Positions 1-10,452 are shown, counted from the first letter of the stretch. The stretch: 64,000 nucleotides of DNA from Pseudoduganella umbonata (GCF_014192225.1 NZ_JACHXS010000002.1:558001-622000); one strand, 5' to 3'. The notes: generated from the sequence alone by a model not told the origin. Made by a program: numbers and translations.

Positions 1-1746
1 GCCACCGCGAAAGCGGCCGATACGCTGCTGGGGCACCGGGATGACCTGGCCGGCGTCGACAAGTCGCTGCGCGCACTGGAGGCGCTGGCCCCGCAACTGC
101 TGGCGCAAGCCGAGGCGATCGCGGCGCTGCGGCTGCAGCGCGGTGCCGGCGCGCGCGAGATCGCCGCACTGGGCCGGCTGACGATGCTGACGCAGCGGAT
201 GAGCCTTGGCACCGCCGGGTTCACGGCGGCCGGCGGCATCCGTTCGGAAACGGCATTCCAGCTGGGGCGCGACATCACGGCGTTCCGCGCCATCGTGGAT
301 GCTTTGCTGGATGGCGGCAACGCCGGCGGCGAGGGTGCCGGCATTGCCGCCGTGCGCGAGCCGGACGTGCGCGAACGCCTTGCCGTGTTGCGGGCGGGCT
401 TCGAGCAATACCAGGCCGGCGCCGGCGCGATCCTTGGCCGGCTCGACCGGCTGCTGGCCGCGCGCAATGCCGAACGGCTGATTTTCGGCCAGAACGAGAA
501 CCTGCGCGAAAGCCTCGTGCGCCTGCTGGACGGCTACCGTACCGCGCAGGAAACCCTCAACTGGACGTTCTGGCTGATGGTCGCGGGCGGCATGCTGACG
601 TTGCTGACGGGCGCCGCGATCGGCCGCGTGCTGCTGCAGGATTCCTACGACCGCACGCGCGGCGCCGAGCGCCGGCGCCAGCGTGCCGAGGAACAGCGGC
701 TGCAGGCGCAGCGCCAGGAAGAGGAAGCCAGGGCCGCCAACGCGCAAAACCAGGCCGCGATCCTGCGGCTGATGAACGAGCTGCAGGAAGTGGCCGATGG
801 CGACCTGACCGTGCAGGCCACCGTGTCCGAAGACATCACGGGCGCGATCGCCGATTCCGTCAACTACACGGTCGAGGAATTGCGCGGCCTGGTGGGGCGC
901 GTGACGGCGACGGCCGGGCAGGTGGCCGCCGCATCCGGCCAGGCACAGGATATTTCCACCGCACTGCTGTCCGCTTCGCAGCAGCAGGCGCGCGAGATCC
1001 GCGATACCAGCGCGACCGTGCTGCGCATGGCGGCCGAGATCACGGACGTATCGAAGTCGGCGGCCGAGTCGGCGGACGTGGCGCGCCGCTCGGTGGCCGC
1101 GGCGCGCCAGGGGGCCGCGGCGGTGCAAGACGCGATCGCCGGCATGCACGGGATCCGCGAGCAGATCCAGGAAACCAGCAAGCGCATCAAGCGGCTGGGC
1201 GAATCGTCGCAGCAGATCGGTGAAATCACCGAACTGATTTCCGACATCACCGGGCAGACCAACGTGCTGGCACTGAACGCGGCGATCCAGGCGGTGTCCG
1301 CCGGCGAGGCGGGACGCGGCTTTTCCGTGGTGGCCGAGGAGGTGCAGCGGCTGGCGGAACGGTCGGCCGACAGCGCCAAGCAGATCGGCGCGCTGGTGCG
1401 CACCATCCAGGCCGACACGCACGATGCGGTGGCGGCGATGGAACGGTCGACCCATGGCGTGGTCGAAGGCGCGCGGCTGTCCGATGCGGCCGGCGCCGCG
1501 CTGGAAGACATCGAGCGCGTATCGAACCAGCTGGCCGAGCTGATCGAAGGCATGTCGCACGCCACCGGCACGCAGGCGGCTTCGGCCAGCGGCGTGGCGC
1601 GGCACATCGGCCACATCCTGCAGGCCACGGAACAGGCGCAGGCGGGCACGCAGCAGACCGCGCAATCGGTGCGCGAGCTGTCGGTGCTGGCCCAGCAGCT
1701 GAAGGATTCCGTGTCGCGCTTCCGCATCGGCAACCCAACAACCTGA
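1..1746 (+). CDS. pilJ: Type IV pilus methyl-accepting chemotaxis protein PilJ (5' end outside window)
   Basis: This is the membrane receptor of a Chp/Pil chemosensory system controlling type IV pili. The frame is open from the first base of the window, so the ATG at 184 is internal and the N-terminus is missing. A hydrophobic segment lies at about 556-650, followed by a charged, glutamine-rich coil and a HAMP-like stretch around 770-850. The cytoplasmic signalling hairpin follows, with its tip near 1250-1320 ([15 protein letters not shown] and [14 protein letters not shown]). That tip binds CheW-type couplers and the kinase in this family. The next gene starts 15 bp downstream and encodes the matching kinase, which supports PilJ over a flagellar receptor. 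Confidence 0.9.
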   Translation, partial: ATAKAADTLLGHRDDLAGVDKSLRALEALAPQLLAQAEAIAALRLQRGAGAREIAALGRLTMLTQRMSLGTAGFTAAGGIRSETAFQLGRDITAFRAIVDALLDGGNAGGEGAGIAAVREPDVRERLAVLRAGFEQYQAGAGAILGRLDRLLAARNAERLIFGQNENLRESLVRLLDGYRTAQETLNWTFWLMVAGGMLTLLTGAAIGRVLLQDSYDRTRGAERRRQRAEEQRLQAQRQEEEARAANAQNQAAILRLMNELQEVADGDLTVQATVSEDITGAIADSVNYTVEELRGLVGRVTATAGQVAAASGQAQDISTALLSASQQQAREIRDTSATVLRMAAEITDVSKSAAESADVARRSVAAARQGAAAVQDAIAGMHGIREQIQETSKRIKRLGESSQQIGEITELISDITGQTNVLALNAAIQAVSAGEAGRGFSVVAEEVQRLAERSADSAKQIGALVRTIQADTHDAVAAMERSTHGVVEGARLSDAAGAALEDIERVSNQLAELIEGMSHATGTQAASASGVARHIGHILQATEQAQAGTQQTAQSVRELSVLAQQLKDSVSRFRIGNPTT

Positions 1747-1761
1747 ACAAGCAGCGAGACC

Positions 1762-4700
1762 ATGAGCGAGACCGATTACCCGACCAATTCCTTTGATCCC
1801 GGCCCGCTGTCGTGGGTAATGGGCGAGGTCCGCGAGGCGCTGGGCCGTTCGCGCACGGCATTGTTCGAGGCCGGCGGCCTGGAACCGGAAGACCAGGCCA
1901 CGGCGCTGCGGCTGGCCAAGTCGCACCTGCACCAGGCGCACGGTGCGCTGCAGATGGTGGATGTGGAGGGCGTGGAGGCCATCACGCGGCTGGCCGAGGA
2001 AGCGCTGGACCGCTTCAAGGACGGCAGCGTGAAATGCAGCGCCGACCACGTGGGGGCGATCGGGCGGCTGTACGGCGCGCTCGTCGAATACCTGGAAGAA
2101 CTGCTGGACGGCGCGCCGTCGCAGCCGGTGCGGCTGTTCCCGTATTACGCGGCGGTGCAGCAGATGCTGGGCGCGCCCCGCATCCACCCGGCCGACCTGT
2201 TCTTTCCCGACCTGGCGCGGGAACCGTCGCTGCCGGTGCGGGATGGCGGAGATGGAGCGGGCGGGGATGGAGCGGGCGGGGAGGTGGACTATGGCGCGCT
2301 GAGGCAGCGCTTCGAGCGCGCGCTGCTGCCGTACCTGAAATCGGGCGATCCGGCCCAGGCGCAGCCGCTGGCCGGGGTCATCGGCGAGGTGGCGGCGGCC
2401 CAGGCCGTGCCGCGCGGCCGCGTGTTCTGGCTGGCATTGCAGGCATTCGCGGAACTGGTGGTGGCGGGCCACGTGCCGGGCGGCGTCTACGTCAAGCAAT
2501 TGTTCGGCGCGGCCAACCTGCAGATGCGCCGGCTGGCGCAAGGGGCCCCGGAAACGCCGGACGCGGTGCTGCGCGACGCACTGTTCTTCATCGCCGCGGC
2601 GGAACCGGAACACGTGGCGCCGCTGGCGCGCGACGTGCGTGCCGGCTTCGCGCTGGACGGCATGGTGCCGCCCGACTACGCGGCCGAGCGCTACTGCCGG
2701 ATCGATCCGGAAGCGCTGGCCCGCGCGCGGGAAGGGCTGGACGACGCCCGCGCCGCCTGGCAGCGGCTGGAAGCGGGCGACGCCACCGCGCAAGCCGGTT
2801 TTGGCCAGGCGGTGGCGCTGGTGGCCGCCGCCGGCGACAAGCTGGGCGTGACGCCGCTGGCCAGCCTGATGCGTCAGCTGGCTGCGGTGGCCGATGTCGG
2901 CCGCAACGAAGCGCTGGGGCTGGAAATGGCGACGGCGCTGCTGTTCGCCGGCCACGCACTGGACCAGATCCGGCACCTGCCGGACGACTTCGCGGCCAGC
3001 GCGGCCACCATCGGCGCGCGGCTCGCCGCGCTGGCGGCAGGGCAGCAACCGCCGGAGCCGGCGCAGTGGCAGCAGGGCCTGGCGCAGCGGCTGCGGCAGG
3101 ACGATACCGTGGCGGCGCTGGCGCAGCAGATGAAGGTGGCGCTGCGCGACGTGGAGCGCGGGCTGGACGACTTCGCGGCCGACCCGGCGGCCCGGCCGCA
3201 ACTGGCCGCCCTCGATGGGGTGCTGCACCAGCTCGAAGGGGCGGTGGCCATCACCGACCAGCCGGACGCGCAGGCCGCCGTCGCCCATGTGCGCCGGCAG
3301 GTGGCCGCGCTGGCTGCCGGCCCCGCTGCCGATACTTCCCCCGGCGAGGCGGCACAGCTCGATCGTCTCGCGCACAACGTGGGCGCGCTCGGCTTTTTCG
3401 TCGACATGCTGGCCCAGAATGCCGCCGGGGCGCGCGAGCGCTTTGCATTCGATGCCGTCCAGGGGACTTTCCGCGCGGTGCCGCTGCGCAAGATCGCCGG
3501 GCCTGAATCGATTCCCGTGCTGGACGAGGAAGTGCCGGCGCCGGCGGAACCGGCGCCATCCGCCGGCCTTGCCGCCATGGAGCCCGGCGCGAGCGACGCG
3601 GTCATCGAGGAAGAACTGCTGGAAATCTTCATCGGCGAAGCGCAGGAGGTACTGGCGTCCATCCACGCCACGCTGGCCGGGCCGGATGCCGGCAATCCGG
3701 GGAACCTGGCACCGCTGCGCCGCGCCTTCCACACGCTCAAGGGCAGCGGCCGCATGGTCGGCCTGAACCAGTTCGCCGACGCGGCGGGCGCGCTCGAGAA
3801 AGTGCTGAACGCATGGCTGGCCGATGGGCGCCCCGCCGATGCGGCGCTGGCCGGCCTGCTGGCGTGGACCGCGGCCGAACTGGATGCCTGGGTCGGCGAG
3901 CTGGTGGCCAAGGGCATTTCGCCGCGCAGCGCGGCACCGGTGGCGGCCGCCGCCGCACAGGTGCTGGCGGGGCGGCCTTTCGTGGCGCCGGGCAGTGCGG
4001 CGGGCCACGCCGCGCCTGCCGTCGAACCGCCACCGGCCGAGCCGTATGTCACGGATGAAAACGCGACGGAAGCGGCGGCCGAACCGGCAATGGCACCGGC
4101 AATGGCACCGGCAATGGAACCGGCATTGGAACCGGTAAGCGAAGCAGGCGCAAGCGCTCCCGACACACCGGTGGCGCCGGTCGGCGAGGACATGCGCTTC
4201 GTCGGCCGGCTGGCCGTGCCGGCACCGCTGTTCGACATCTACGTGGCCGAAGCCACGGCGCTGGCGGACGCGCTGGCGCGTCAGTTCGACATCTGGCGCC
4301 GCCAGGGCGAACTCGATCCGGACGCGCTGCACCTGGCCCATACGCTGACCGGCACCTCGGCCACGGTGGGCTTCAAGGCGTTGCGCGAACTGGCCTTCGC
4401 GCTGGAGACCACGCTGCAGGCCGCACCGGCCGCTCTGCACGACCCGGCGCAGCACGACCTGTTCGATCTCGTCACCGGCCGCATGCGTGGCATGCTGGAC
4501 AGCTTTGCCGGCGGCACCATGCCGCCCGACCAGCCGGAACTGATCGCCGCGCTGGAACGGCTGCGCGACGAACTGGCCCGTGCCCACGCGGCCGGACCGG
4601 ACGTGGCCGCGCGGCTCGACGGCATGCTGGCAGGGGCGGCCGCAGCGCTGCCGGTGGATGAGCTGGCGGACCGGCTCGACACGCTGTTTACAGACACGTA

Positions 4701-7323
4701 CCACGCGCTGCTCGCCGATCCGCCGGCGCTGCCGGAGCGCGGCGCGCCGCTGCCGCTGCGGCCGAAGCTGGCCACGCAGGACGAGTCGATCGACGACCTG
4801 TTCGACGCCGCGTTCGACGATGCCTTCGCCGCGCCGCCGCTGACGCAGGCCGCGGTGCCGCAACTGTCGCTGGTGCCACCGCCGAAGCCGCCAGCCGGTG
4901 AAGAAGCCGGCGTGCCGGCACCCGCCGTGGAAGCGGTTGAAGAAGTGGATGAGCTGGTCGGCGTACCGGCGGTTGCCGCGGAAGAGGCCAAAGAAGAGGC
5001 CAAAGAAGAGACCAAAGAAGAGGCCAAAGACAAGACCGAAGAAGCGGACGAGGACGCCGACGAGCCGGACGTGCAGGTGCTGGCGCTGCTCGAACCGGAG
5101 CCGGACATGCCGGCGGTGGCCGACGAACTCGATCCGGACCTGCTGCCCGTCTTCCTCGAAGAAGGCGCCGACCTGCTGCCGCAGGTCGGTGCCGCGCTGC
5201 GCGCGTGGCAGCATGCGCCGGCCGATACGGCCCATCCGGCCACGCTGCAGCGCGTGCTGCACACGCTCAAGGGAAGCGCGCGGATGGCCGGCGCGATGCG
5301 CCTCGGACAGCATGCGCACGACATGGAGACCCACATCGAACGCATGGACAGTCCGGTGCCGGCGGCGTTCGACGACTTGCTGGCCCATTACGATCACGCG
5401 TTGCTGCTGTTCGAGCAATTGCAGCAGCCGCAGGAAACGGCGGTGGCGCCCACGCCTGCCGGCACGCCTTCCGATACGCCTTCCGACCGCTCCGCACCGG
5501 CAGCCCAGGTGCCGCTGGTGAGGGTGCGCGCCGACATCCTCGACCGCCTCGTCAATCAGGCCGGCGAGGTGGCGATCACCCGTTCGCGCCTTGAAAACGA
5601 AGTGGGCGCACTGCGCACCGCACTGGCCGATTTCGAGGACAACCTGGGCAAGCTGCGCCAGCAACTGCGCGAAGTGGAGATGCAGGCCGAGTCGCAGCTG
5701 GCATCGCAGGCCGCCTCGCGCCTGTCGGCGCAGGGCGAGCGCGAATTCGATCCGCTCGAGTTCGACCGTTACACGCGCCTGCAGGAACTGACGCGGATGA
5801 TGGCCGAAAGCGTCGACGACGTGGCGTCGTTCCATGCCGGGCTGCTGCAATCGGTGGACAGCGCCAGCGACGACCTGGTGCAGCAGGCGCGCCTGACGCG
5901 CGAACTGCAGCGCGACCTGCTGCGCGTGCGGATGGTGCCGTTCGCCAGTATCGCCGAGCGGCTGTACCGGGTGGCGCGGCAGGGTGCCAAGGAGCTGGAC
6001 AAGCGCGTCAACCTCGATATCCGCGGCGGCTCCGTCGAGATGGACCGGAGCGTGCTGGAACGGATGGCCGGGCCGTTCGAACACCTGCTGCGCAACGCGA
6101 TCGTGCACGGCATCGAAGCGCGCGCGGCGCGTACCGCCGCGGGCAAGCCGGAAACGGGCGAAGTGGTGGTGCAGGCCAGCCAGCAGGGCAACGAAATCGT
6201 GCTGGAATTTGCCGATGACGGTGCCGGCCTCGACCTCGACCGCATCCGCGCCAGGGCGCGCGAGCGCGGCCTGCTGGGGGATGACGATGCGGCGGACGCG
6301 GAGATTGCCGGCCTGATCTTCGAGCCGGGTTTTTCCACCGCGGCGGCGCTGACCGAACTGGCCGGCCGCGGCGTGGGCATGGACGTGGTGCGTTCCGAGG
6401 CGCAGGCCCTGGGCGGGCGGATCGATACGCATACGGTGCCGGGGCAGGGCACGCGCTTCACGATCCACCTGCCGCTGACACTGGCCGTCACGCAGGTGGT
6501 GCTGCTGGCCGCCGGCGGGCGCACGCATGCCGTGCCCGCCGCGCTGGTGGAACAGGTGCTGCAGGTAAAGGGCACGGCGCTGGACGAAGCGGCCGGCCGC
6601 GTCGACGTGGCCGGCCAATCGCAGGCGCTGCCGCTTCACTACCTGCCGGCGCTGCTGGGCGAGGCGCGGGCACGGCCGCTGGCGCAGCGCACGGTGCCGG
6701 TGCTGGTGCTGCGTGCCGGTACCGGGCGCCTGGCGCTGCGGGTCGACGAGGTGCTGGGCAACCGCGAAGTGGTCGTCAAGAATACCGGGCCGCAGCTGGC
6801 CCGCGTGCCGGGCATTGCCGGTGCCACCGTGCTGGGCTCCGGAGAGATCGTGCTGATCCTGAATCCGGTCGTGCTGGCCCAGCACCTGGCGCAGCACCCG
6901 GGCCTGCAGGCGCCGCTCCCGGCCGTGCACGCGGCGGCCGGCACCATCATGGTGGTCGACGATTCGCTGACCGTGCGCAAGGTAACGCAGCGGCTGCTGG
7001 AACGGGAAGGCTACACGGTGCTGCTGGCGAAAGACGGCGTCGAAGCGCTCGAGCAGGTCGCCGCGCACAAGCCGGACCTGATGCTGGTCGATATCGAAAT
7101 GCCGCGGATGGATGGTTTCGACCTGACGCGCCACGTGCGCGCCGATCCCGCCACGGCCGACATCCCGATCATCATGATCACGTCGCGCAGTGCCGACAAG
7201 CACCGCAACCTGGCGCTGCAACTGGGCGTGAACGCGTATTTCGGCAAGCCTTACCAGCAGACCGTGCTGCTGGGGGCGATTGCCGGCCTGCTGCCGGTGC
7301 GGGGGGAGGCGGGCGGGCGATAA
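1762..7323 (+). CDS. chpA: ChpA/PilL hybrid chemotaxis histidine kinase with multiple Hpt domains, CheW domain and receiver
   Basis: This 1853-residue CheA-type kinase is the hub of the pilus chemosensory pathway. Three Hpt-like sites are visible: FHTLKGSGR (His657), AHTLTGTSA (His860) and LHTLKGSAR (His1167). A CheA dimerisation and ATPase core follows, with the N-box LLRNAIVHGIE (Asn1445), DDGAGLDLDRI and GRGVGMDVV. A CheW-like domain spans roughly 1570-1720, and a C-terminal receiver has its phospho-acceptor at Asp1777 (LVDIEMPRMDG). The long N-terminal region carries FimL/ChpA-like helical sequence. Two linkers are low-complexity: a short Ala-Met-Pro repeat near 4090-4130 and an acidic Lys/Glu run near 4980-5070. 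It follows pilJ and ends the visible cluster; no chpB or chpC follows. Confidence 0.93.
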   Translation: MSETDYPTNSFDPGPLSWVMGEVREALGRSRTALFEAGGLEPEDQATALRLAKSHLHQAHGALQMVDVEGVEAITRLAEEALDRFKDGSVKCSADHVGAIGRLYGALVEYLEELLDGAPSQPVRLFPYYAAVQQMLGAPRIHPADLFFPDLAREPSLPVRDGGDGAGGDGAGGEVDYGALRQRFERALLPYLKSGDPAQAQPLAGVIGEVAAAQAVPRGRVFWLALQAFAELVVAGHVPGGVYVKQLFGAANLQMRRLAQGAPETPDAVLRDALFFIAAAEPEHVAPLARDVRAGFALDGMVPPDYAAERYCRIDPEALARAREGLDDARAAWQRLEAGDATAQAGFGQAVALVAAAGDKLGVTPLASLMRQLAAVADVGRNEALGLEMATALLFAGHALDQIRHLPDDFAASAATIGARLAALAAGQQPPEPAQWQQGLAQRLRQDDTVAALAQQMKVALRDVERGLDDFAADPAARPQLAALDGVLHQLEGAVAITDQPDAQAAVAHVRRQVAALAAGPAADTSPGEAAQLDRLAHNVGALGFFVDMLAQNAAGARERFAFDAVQGTFRAVPLRKIAGPESIPVLDEEVPAPAEPAPSAGLAAMEPGASDAVIEEELLEIFIGEAQEVLASIHATLAGPDAGNPGNLAPLRRAFHTLKGSGRMVGLNQFADAAGALEKVLNAWLADGRPADAALAGLLAWTAAELDAWVGELVAKGISPRSAAPVAAAAAQVLAGRPFVAPGSAAGHAAPAVEPPPAEPYVTDENATEAAAEPAMAPAMAPAMEPALEPVSEAGASAPDTPVAPVGEDMRFVGRLAVPAPLFDIYVAEATALADALARQFDIWRRQGELDPDALHLAHTLTGTSATVGFKALRELAFALETTLQAAPAALHDPAQHDLFDLVTGRMRGMLDSFAGGTMPPDQPELIAALERLRDELARAHAAGPDVAARLDGMLAGAAAALPVDELADRLDTLFTDTYHALLADPPALPERGAPLPLRPKLATQDESIDDLFDAAFDDAFAAPPLTQAAVPQLSLVPPPKPPAGEEAGVPAPAVEAVEEVDELVGVPAVAAEEAKEEAKEETKEEAKDKTEEADEDADEPDVQVLALLEPEPDMPAVADELDPDLLPVFLEEGADLLPQVGAALRAWQHAPADTAHPATLQRVLHTLKGSARMAGAMRLGQHAHDMETHIERMDSPVPAAFDDLLAHYDHALLLFEQLQQPQETAVAPTPAGTPSDTPSDRSAPAAQVPLVRVRADILDRLVNQAGEVAITRSRLENEVGALRTALADFEDNLGKLRQQLREVEMQAESQLASQAASRLSAQGEREFDPLEFDRYTRLQELTRMMAESVDDVASFHAGLLQSVDSASDDLVQQARLTRELQRDLLRVRMVPFASIAERLYRVARQGAKELDKRVNLDIRGGSVEMDRSVLERMAGPFEHLLRNAIVHGIEARAARTAAGKPETGEVVVQASQQGNEIVLEFADDGAGLDLDRIRARARERGLLGDDDAADAEIAGLIFEPGFSTAAALTELAGRGVGMDVVRSEAQALGGRIDTHTVPGQGTRFTIHLPLTLAVTQVVLLAAGGRTHAVPAALVEQVLQVKGTALDEAAGRVDVAGQSQALPLHYLPALLGEARARPLAQRTVPVLVLRAGTGRLALRVDEVLGNREVVVKNTGPQLARVPGIAGATVLGSGEIVLILNPVVLAQHLAQHPGLQAPLPAVHAAAGTIMVVDDSLTVRKVTQRLLEREGYTVLLAKDGVEALEQVAAHKPDLMLVDIEMPRMDGFDLTRHVRADPATADIPIIMITSRSADKHRNLALQLGVNAYFGKPYQQTVLLGAIAGLLPVRGEAGGR

Positions 7324-7496
7324 CGTGACGCATGGCATTCCGCATGCGACCTGCTATCCTGTTCGGAACCCGTGCGGAAATGCCCGGTAATGGGTTTCCG
7401 CCCACGGGCGACAGTTCTGCAGGGCATTGAAGTCATCAACGATATTCAGAAGCCGGTCATATTGCTGAGTAAGTGCGATGAGGAAGCCATACGCTC

Positions 7497-7925
7497 ATGG
7501 ACGAAGAATATAGAGGCTGCCGCCGAACCAACTATGTCCACGCCGCCTATGTCGAGGCGGCCATTCACATCAACAAGGTGCTGGGCTCCGATCGCGCTTA
7601 CTGGATACTGATCCGTGAGAACGTGCCGGCGTCCGTCATCGACCGGATCGTCAAGAGCCAGGATGGGCGATTGCGGCGCAAGGATCGCCGCTACGCCGCC
7701 CGCCGCGCAACGATCACTGGAGCCGAACAGGACCCGCTGTTCGACGACCAGCGCGGCGACCAGCTGACTTCCCAGCGCATCGAAGTGGCGCTGGTATTCA
7801 AGACGATGCTTGGAACCGACGCCGCCGCGGAGTACTTGCGCAAAGCCGGCGTGCCCATCTGGACAACGGCGCGGGTACTCGGATCCGCGAAAAGACGGCC
7901 ATCGCCGGCAATCGTGGTCGAGTGA
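7497..7925 (+). CDS. Hypothetical protein with two copies of a ~45-residue helical module
   Basis: The 142-residue product matches no family I recognise. It begins at an ATG preceded by a possible AGGAAG ribosome site about ten bases upstream. It contains two related segments: residues about 13-60 (AAIHINKVLG, then ENVPASVIDRIV and a basic tail) and about 91-136 (VALVFKTMLG, then KAGVPIWTTARVL and a basic tail). The same pattern (Val-Glu/Asp-Ala-Ala, hydrophobic helix, Val-Pro, then Arg-Val-Leu and a basic end) recurs in the minus-strand gene ending at 8441. The layout suggests a short helix-turn-helix-like or protein-binding module, but no function can be assigned. Confidence 0.55.
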   Translation: MDEEYRGCRRTNYVHAAYVEAAIHINKVLGSDRAYWILIRENVPASVIDRIVKSQDGRLRRKDRRYAARRATITGAEQDPLFDDQRGDQLTSQRIEVALVFKTMLGTDAAAEYLRKAGVPIWTTARVLGSAKRRPSPAIVVE

Positions 7926-8103
7926 TTCCCCGGCGTTCATGTTGCCGGGCGTGACGGATGAACGTTGTCCCGCAGTCATGCATCTTTGCTGCTCCGGGCG
8001 CAATGAAACCTTGCAAACAGCCTGCTTGCCCTGATCTGCTTCCTGATACACCACGCAGCAAGGCGCTTGACCAATCGATGCCGGTCGCCTGTGCCGCCTG
8101 TTC

Positions 8104-8343
8104 ATGAAAGCAGGGAATATGAATATCTATCGCGCCGAAGGTCTCGCCGCCTATGCCGAGTATGCGAAAGCCGCGGGAGAGGAATATGCCGTTGCCCATG
8201 AACTGGCGCAGTGCGCCAAGGTCGAGGTCTACCACCTGCTTGCCGCGGAACTGTTTATCCGGGTCAAGGAGGCCCGGCAGGCGGCCACGGTGGCGTTTGA
8301 AAAATTGACGCGTTTCGAAGGCGAAATGGCTGTCGGCCGGTGA
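8104..8343 (+). CDS. Small hypothetical helical protein
   Basis: This 79-residue frame (74 residues if translation starts at the second ATG, 8119) is predicted to be almost entirely helical and alanine-rich, with one internal cysteine. No domain is recognisable. A purine-rich GCAGGGA lies just upstream of the second ATG but very close to it, so the start is uncertain. It lies between two small genes sharing a repeated module and is convergent with the second of them. It has no signal peptide or membrane segment. Confidence 0.45.
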   Translation: MKAGNMNIYRAEGLAAYAEYAKAAGEEYAVAHELAQCAKVEVYHLLAAELFIRVKEARQAATVAFEKLTRFEGEMAVGR

Positions 8344-8440
8344 CCGCAGGCGGTGAGCCGGCGGCTATTCCCGCATTCGTGGTCCGCACGCCTGGCTGGG
8401 TCTTCAACGCGTGGCCGGATCGTCAACGAAGCCCGGCTCT

Positions 8441-8644
8441 TCAGAGCGTCTGGTCCAGGCCATGGCTGTCCCGCCAATGCATGACCCGCCGTTCCGAAGG
8501 CCGGCCCGACAGCACGCGTTCGATCACATCATGCGGAACTTCGCCGGAAGACAGCAGTGCCTTCGCATAGGAGAGGTGGAAAACCTCTCTCAGGATAAGG
8601 GCAGCATCGACCAGCGCTGCGAGTCCGGCATCCTGGCGAATCAT
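8441..8644 (-). CDS. Small hypothetical protein, single copy of the ~45-residue module
   Basis: The 67-residue product carries one module: DAALILREVF, then GEVPHDVIERVL, then a basic tail. It aligns with both modules of the protein encoded at 7497-7925. The chosen ATG at 8644 has GGAG six bases upstream. An in-frame ATG at 8686 would add 14 residues but has a poorly spaced site. Function is unknown. The shared VP..VI.RVL signature with the nearby gene suggests local duplication, or a family scattered in this genome. Confidence 0.5.
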   Translation of the reverse strand: MIRQDAGLAALVDAALILREVFHLSYAKALLSSGEVPHDVIERVLSGRPSERRVMHWRDSHGLDQTL

Positions 8645-8780
8645 GATGGGCTCCGGTGAAAACCGCGCATCAAGACCGACGGTCATGGCCTTTCAACGGC
8701 ACGGATCGCCGTCAGGTTGACATATTATTCACTTATATCTGCCGGCTCTGCAGGAGCTCCCGTGAGACCGTGCTTCACGG

Positions 8781-10217
8781 TCAGCCACGCGCCTTGACGA
8801 CCTCGAAACGTTCCAGGGTCCTTTGCCGCGCTTCGGCGTGGTCGACGATGGGGGCCGGGTAGCCGTCCGCGCCGCCGTTCAGCCACGGCGCATGGATTTC
8901 TTTCGGCGACAGCTGGCGCAGCTGCGGCAGGTAATGCCGGATGAATTCGCCGTCCCGGTCGAACCGCTCCGATTGCGTGACCGGGTTGAAGATCCGGAAG
9001 AACGGCTGCGCATCGCAGCCGCTCGATGCCGCCCACTGCCAGCCGCCGTTGTTGGACGCCAGTTCGTAATCGTTCAGTTTCAGCGCGAAATACGCCTCGC
9101 CGCGTTTCCAGTCGATGCCCAGGTCCTTGCACAGGAAGCTGGCGGTCACCATGCGCAGCCGGTTGTGCATGAAGCCGGTGGTGTTGAGCTGGACCATGGC
9201 GGCATCGACCAGCGGGTAGCCGGTGCGGCCGTCGCACCATGCGGCAAACAGCGCGTCGGCCGCCGGGCCGGTTTCCCAGTCCACCTTGTCGTACAACGGC
9301 TTGAACGACGCATGGACGACGTGCGGGTTGTGGAACAGGATCATCTGGTAGAAATCGCGCCACACCAGTTCGGACAGCCACGTGGCGCCGCCTTCGCCGG
9401 CCTGCCCGCGCTCCGACAGTTGCAGTACCGTGCGCACCAGGTGGCGGATCGACACGGTGCCGAAGCGCAGGTGCAGCGACAGGTGCGACGTGCCGTCGCG
9501 CGCCGGATAATCGCGTTCGGTACCGTACCCGGCCAGGTGCGGCTGGAAGGCTTCGAACAGCGCGGCTCCACCAGCCATGCCCGGCGCGATGCCGACAGCG
9601 GACAGGTCGGTGCCGTCAAAACCGATGTCTTGCAGCGCAAGCAATTGCGAGCGGCCCGGGGCAAAAGCGGCCGTGTGCGGCTCGATCGACCATGGCGCGA
9701 GCGCATCGGGCTGCGCTTCGAGGCGCTTTTTCCACGCGTTTTTGTAAGGCGTGAACACGCCGAGCGGCTTGCCCGCCTGCGACAGCACTTCACTCCGGGC
9801 AAAGATCACGTGGTCCTTGAACAGCGCCAGCGTGCGGCCCGCCGCGGCCAGCGATTCGCCGACGGCGCTGTCGCGCGCGATCGCGGCCGGGTCGTAGTCT
9901 TCGTTGGCGTACACGGCAGCGACGTCCAGTTCGGCCGCCAGCGCCGGGATCTCGCGGCGCGCGTCGCCATGCCGGACGATCAGGTGGCCACCCAAAGCCT
10001 CCAGTTCAGTCGCGAGCTCCGCCAGCGAGGCATGAATGAAGGCGACGCGGCGGTCGTCGCGCGGCAAGCCGTCCAGGATCGGGCCGTCGAAGACGAAGGT
10101 ACAGAAGACAGGGGCGCCCGCCAGCAGCGCATGGTGCAGGGCGGCATGATCGAAGGCGCGCAGGTCGCGGCGGAACCACACGAGGGCGCCGCGCGGAGTG
10201 GAATTGCTTTGGGGCAT
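8781..10217 (-). CDS. phrB: Deoxyribodipyrimidine photolyase (class I cryptochrome/photolyase family)
   Basis: This FAD enzyme repairs cyclobutane pyrimidine dimers using light. The N-terminal alpha/beta antenna domain starts with ALVWFRRDLRAFDHAAL. The C-terminal FAD domain has TGYPLVDAAM, FMHNRLRMV and NNGGWQWAASSG, the last covering the conserved tryptophan and substrate region. The start at 10217 (MPQSNSTPRG) places the RRDLR motif at the usual distance; an in-frame ATG at 10256 would add 13 residues unlike the family. The 478-residue length is normal. It is transcribed divergently from the yqgE gene across a repeat-containing gap. Confidence 0.93.
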   Translation of the reverse strand: MPQSNSTPRGALVWFRRDLRAFDHAALHHALLAGAPVFCTFVFDGPILDGLPRDDRRVAFIHASLAELATELEALGGHLIVRHGDARREIPALAAELDVAAVYANEDYDPAAIARDSAVGESLAAAGRTLALFKDHVIFARSEVLSQAGKPLGVFTPYKNAWKKRLEAQPDALAPWSIEPHTAAFAPGRSQLLALQDIGFDGTDLSAVGIAPGMAGGAALFEAFQPHLAGYGTERDYPARDGTSHLSLHLRFGTVSIRHLVRTVLQLSERGQAGEGGATWLSELVWRDFYQMILFHNPHVVHASFKPLYDKVDWETGPAADALFAAWCDGRTGYPLVDAAMVQLNTTGFMHNRLRMVTASFLCKDLGIDWKRGEAYFALKLNDYELASNNGGWQWAASSGCDAQPFFRIFNPVTQSERFDRDGEFIRHYLPQLRQLSPKEIHAPWLNGGADGYPAPIVDHAEARQRTLERFEVVKARG

Positions 10218-10353
10218 GTTAAAGCTCAAGTTGAATGGGAAATTATTGCCTACCATCAGTTTACGGGGCGCCGTCCTGGTTTGGATGGCCGATCCGGCAA
10301 TTCATAGTAAACTGTCGATGTGGCGGCGAGTTTCCGCCAGTCATTACAGTAGT

Positions 10354-10452
10354 GCAGCAATAGCGCAGCAACTTCGCAGCAGCTTTGAAGCAATTCTGCA
10401 GCGACCTTGCGGCAACCTCGCAGCAACATCACAGCAACATTACAGTTACAAC
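10354..10452. repeat. Nine-unit 11-bp tandem repeat, GCAGCAA core
   Basis: Degenerate copies of GCAGCAA begin every 11 bases at 10354, 10365, 10376, 10387, 10398, 10409, 10420, 10431 and 10442. The array fills the divergent gap between the photolyase gene and the yqgE gene and ends about 22 bases before the yqgE start. The period is close to one helical turn. Confidence 0.85.
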
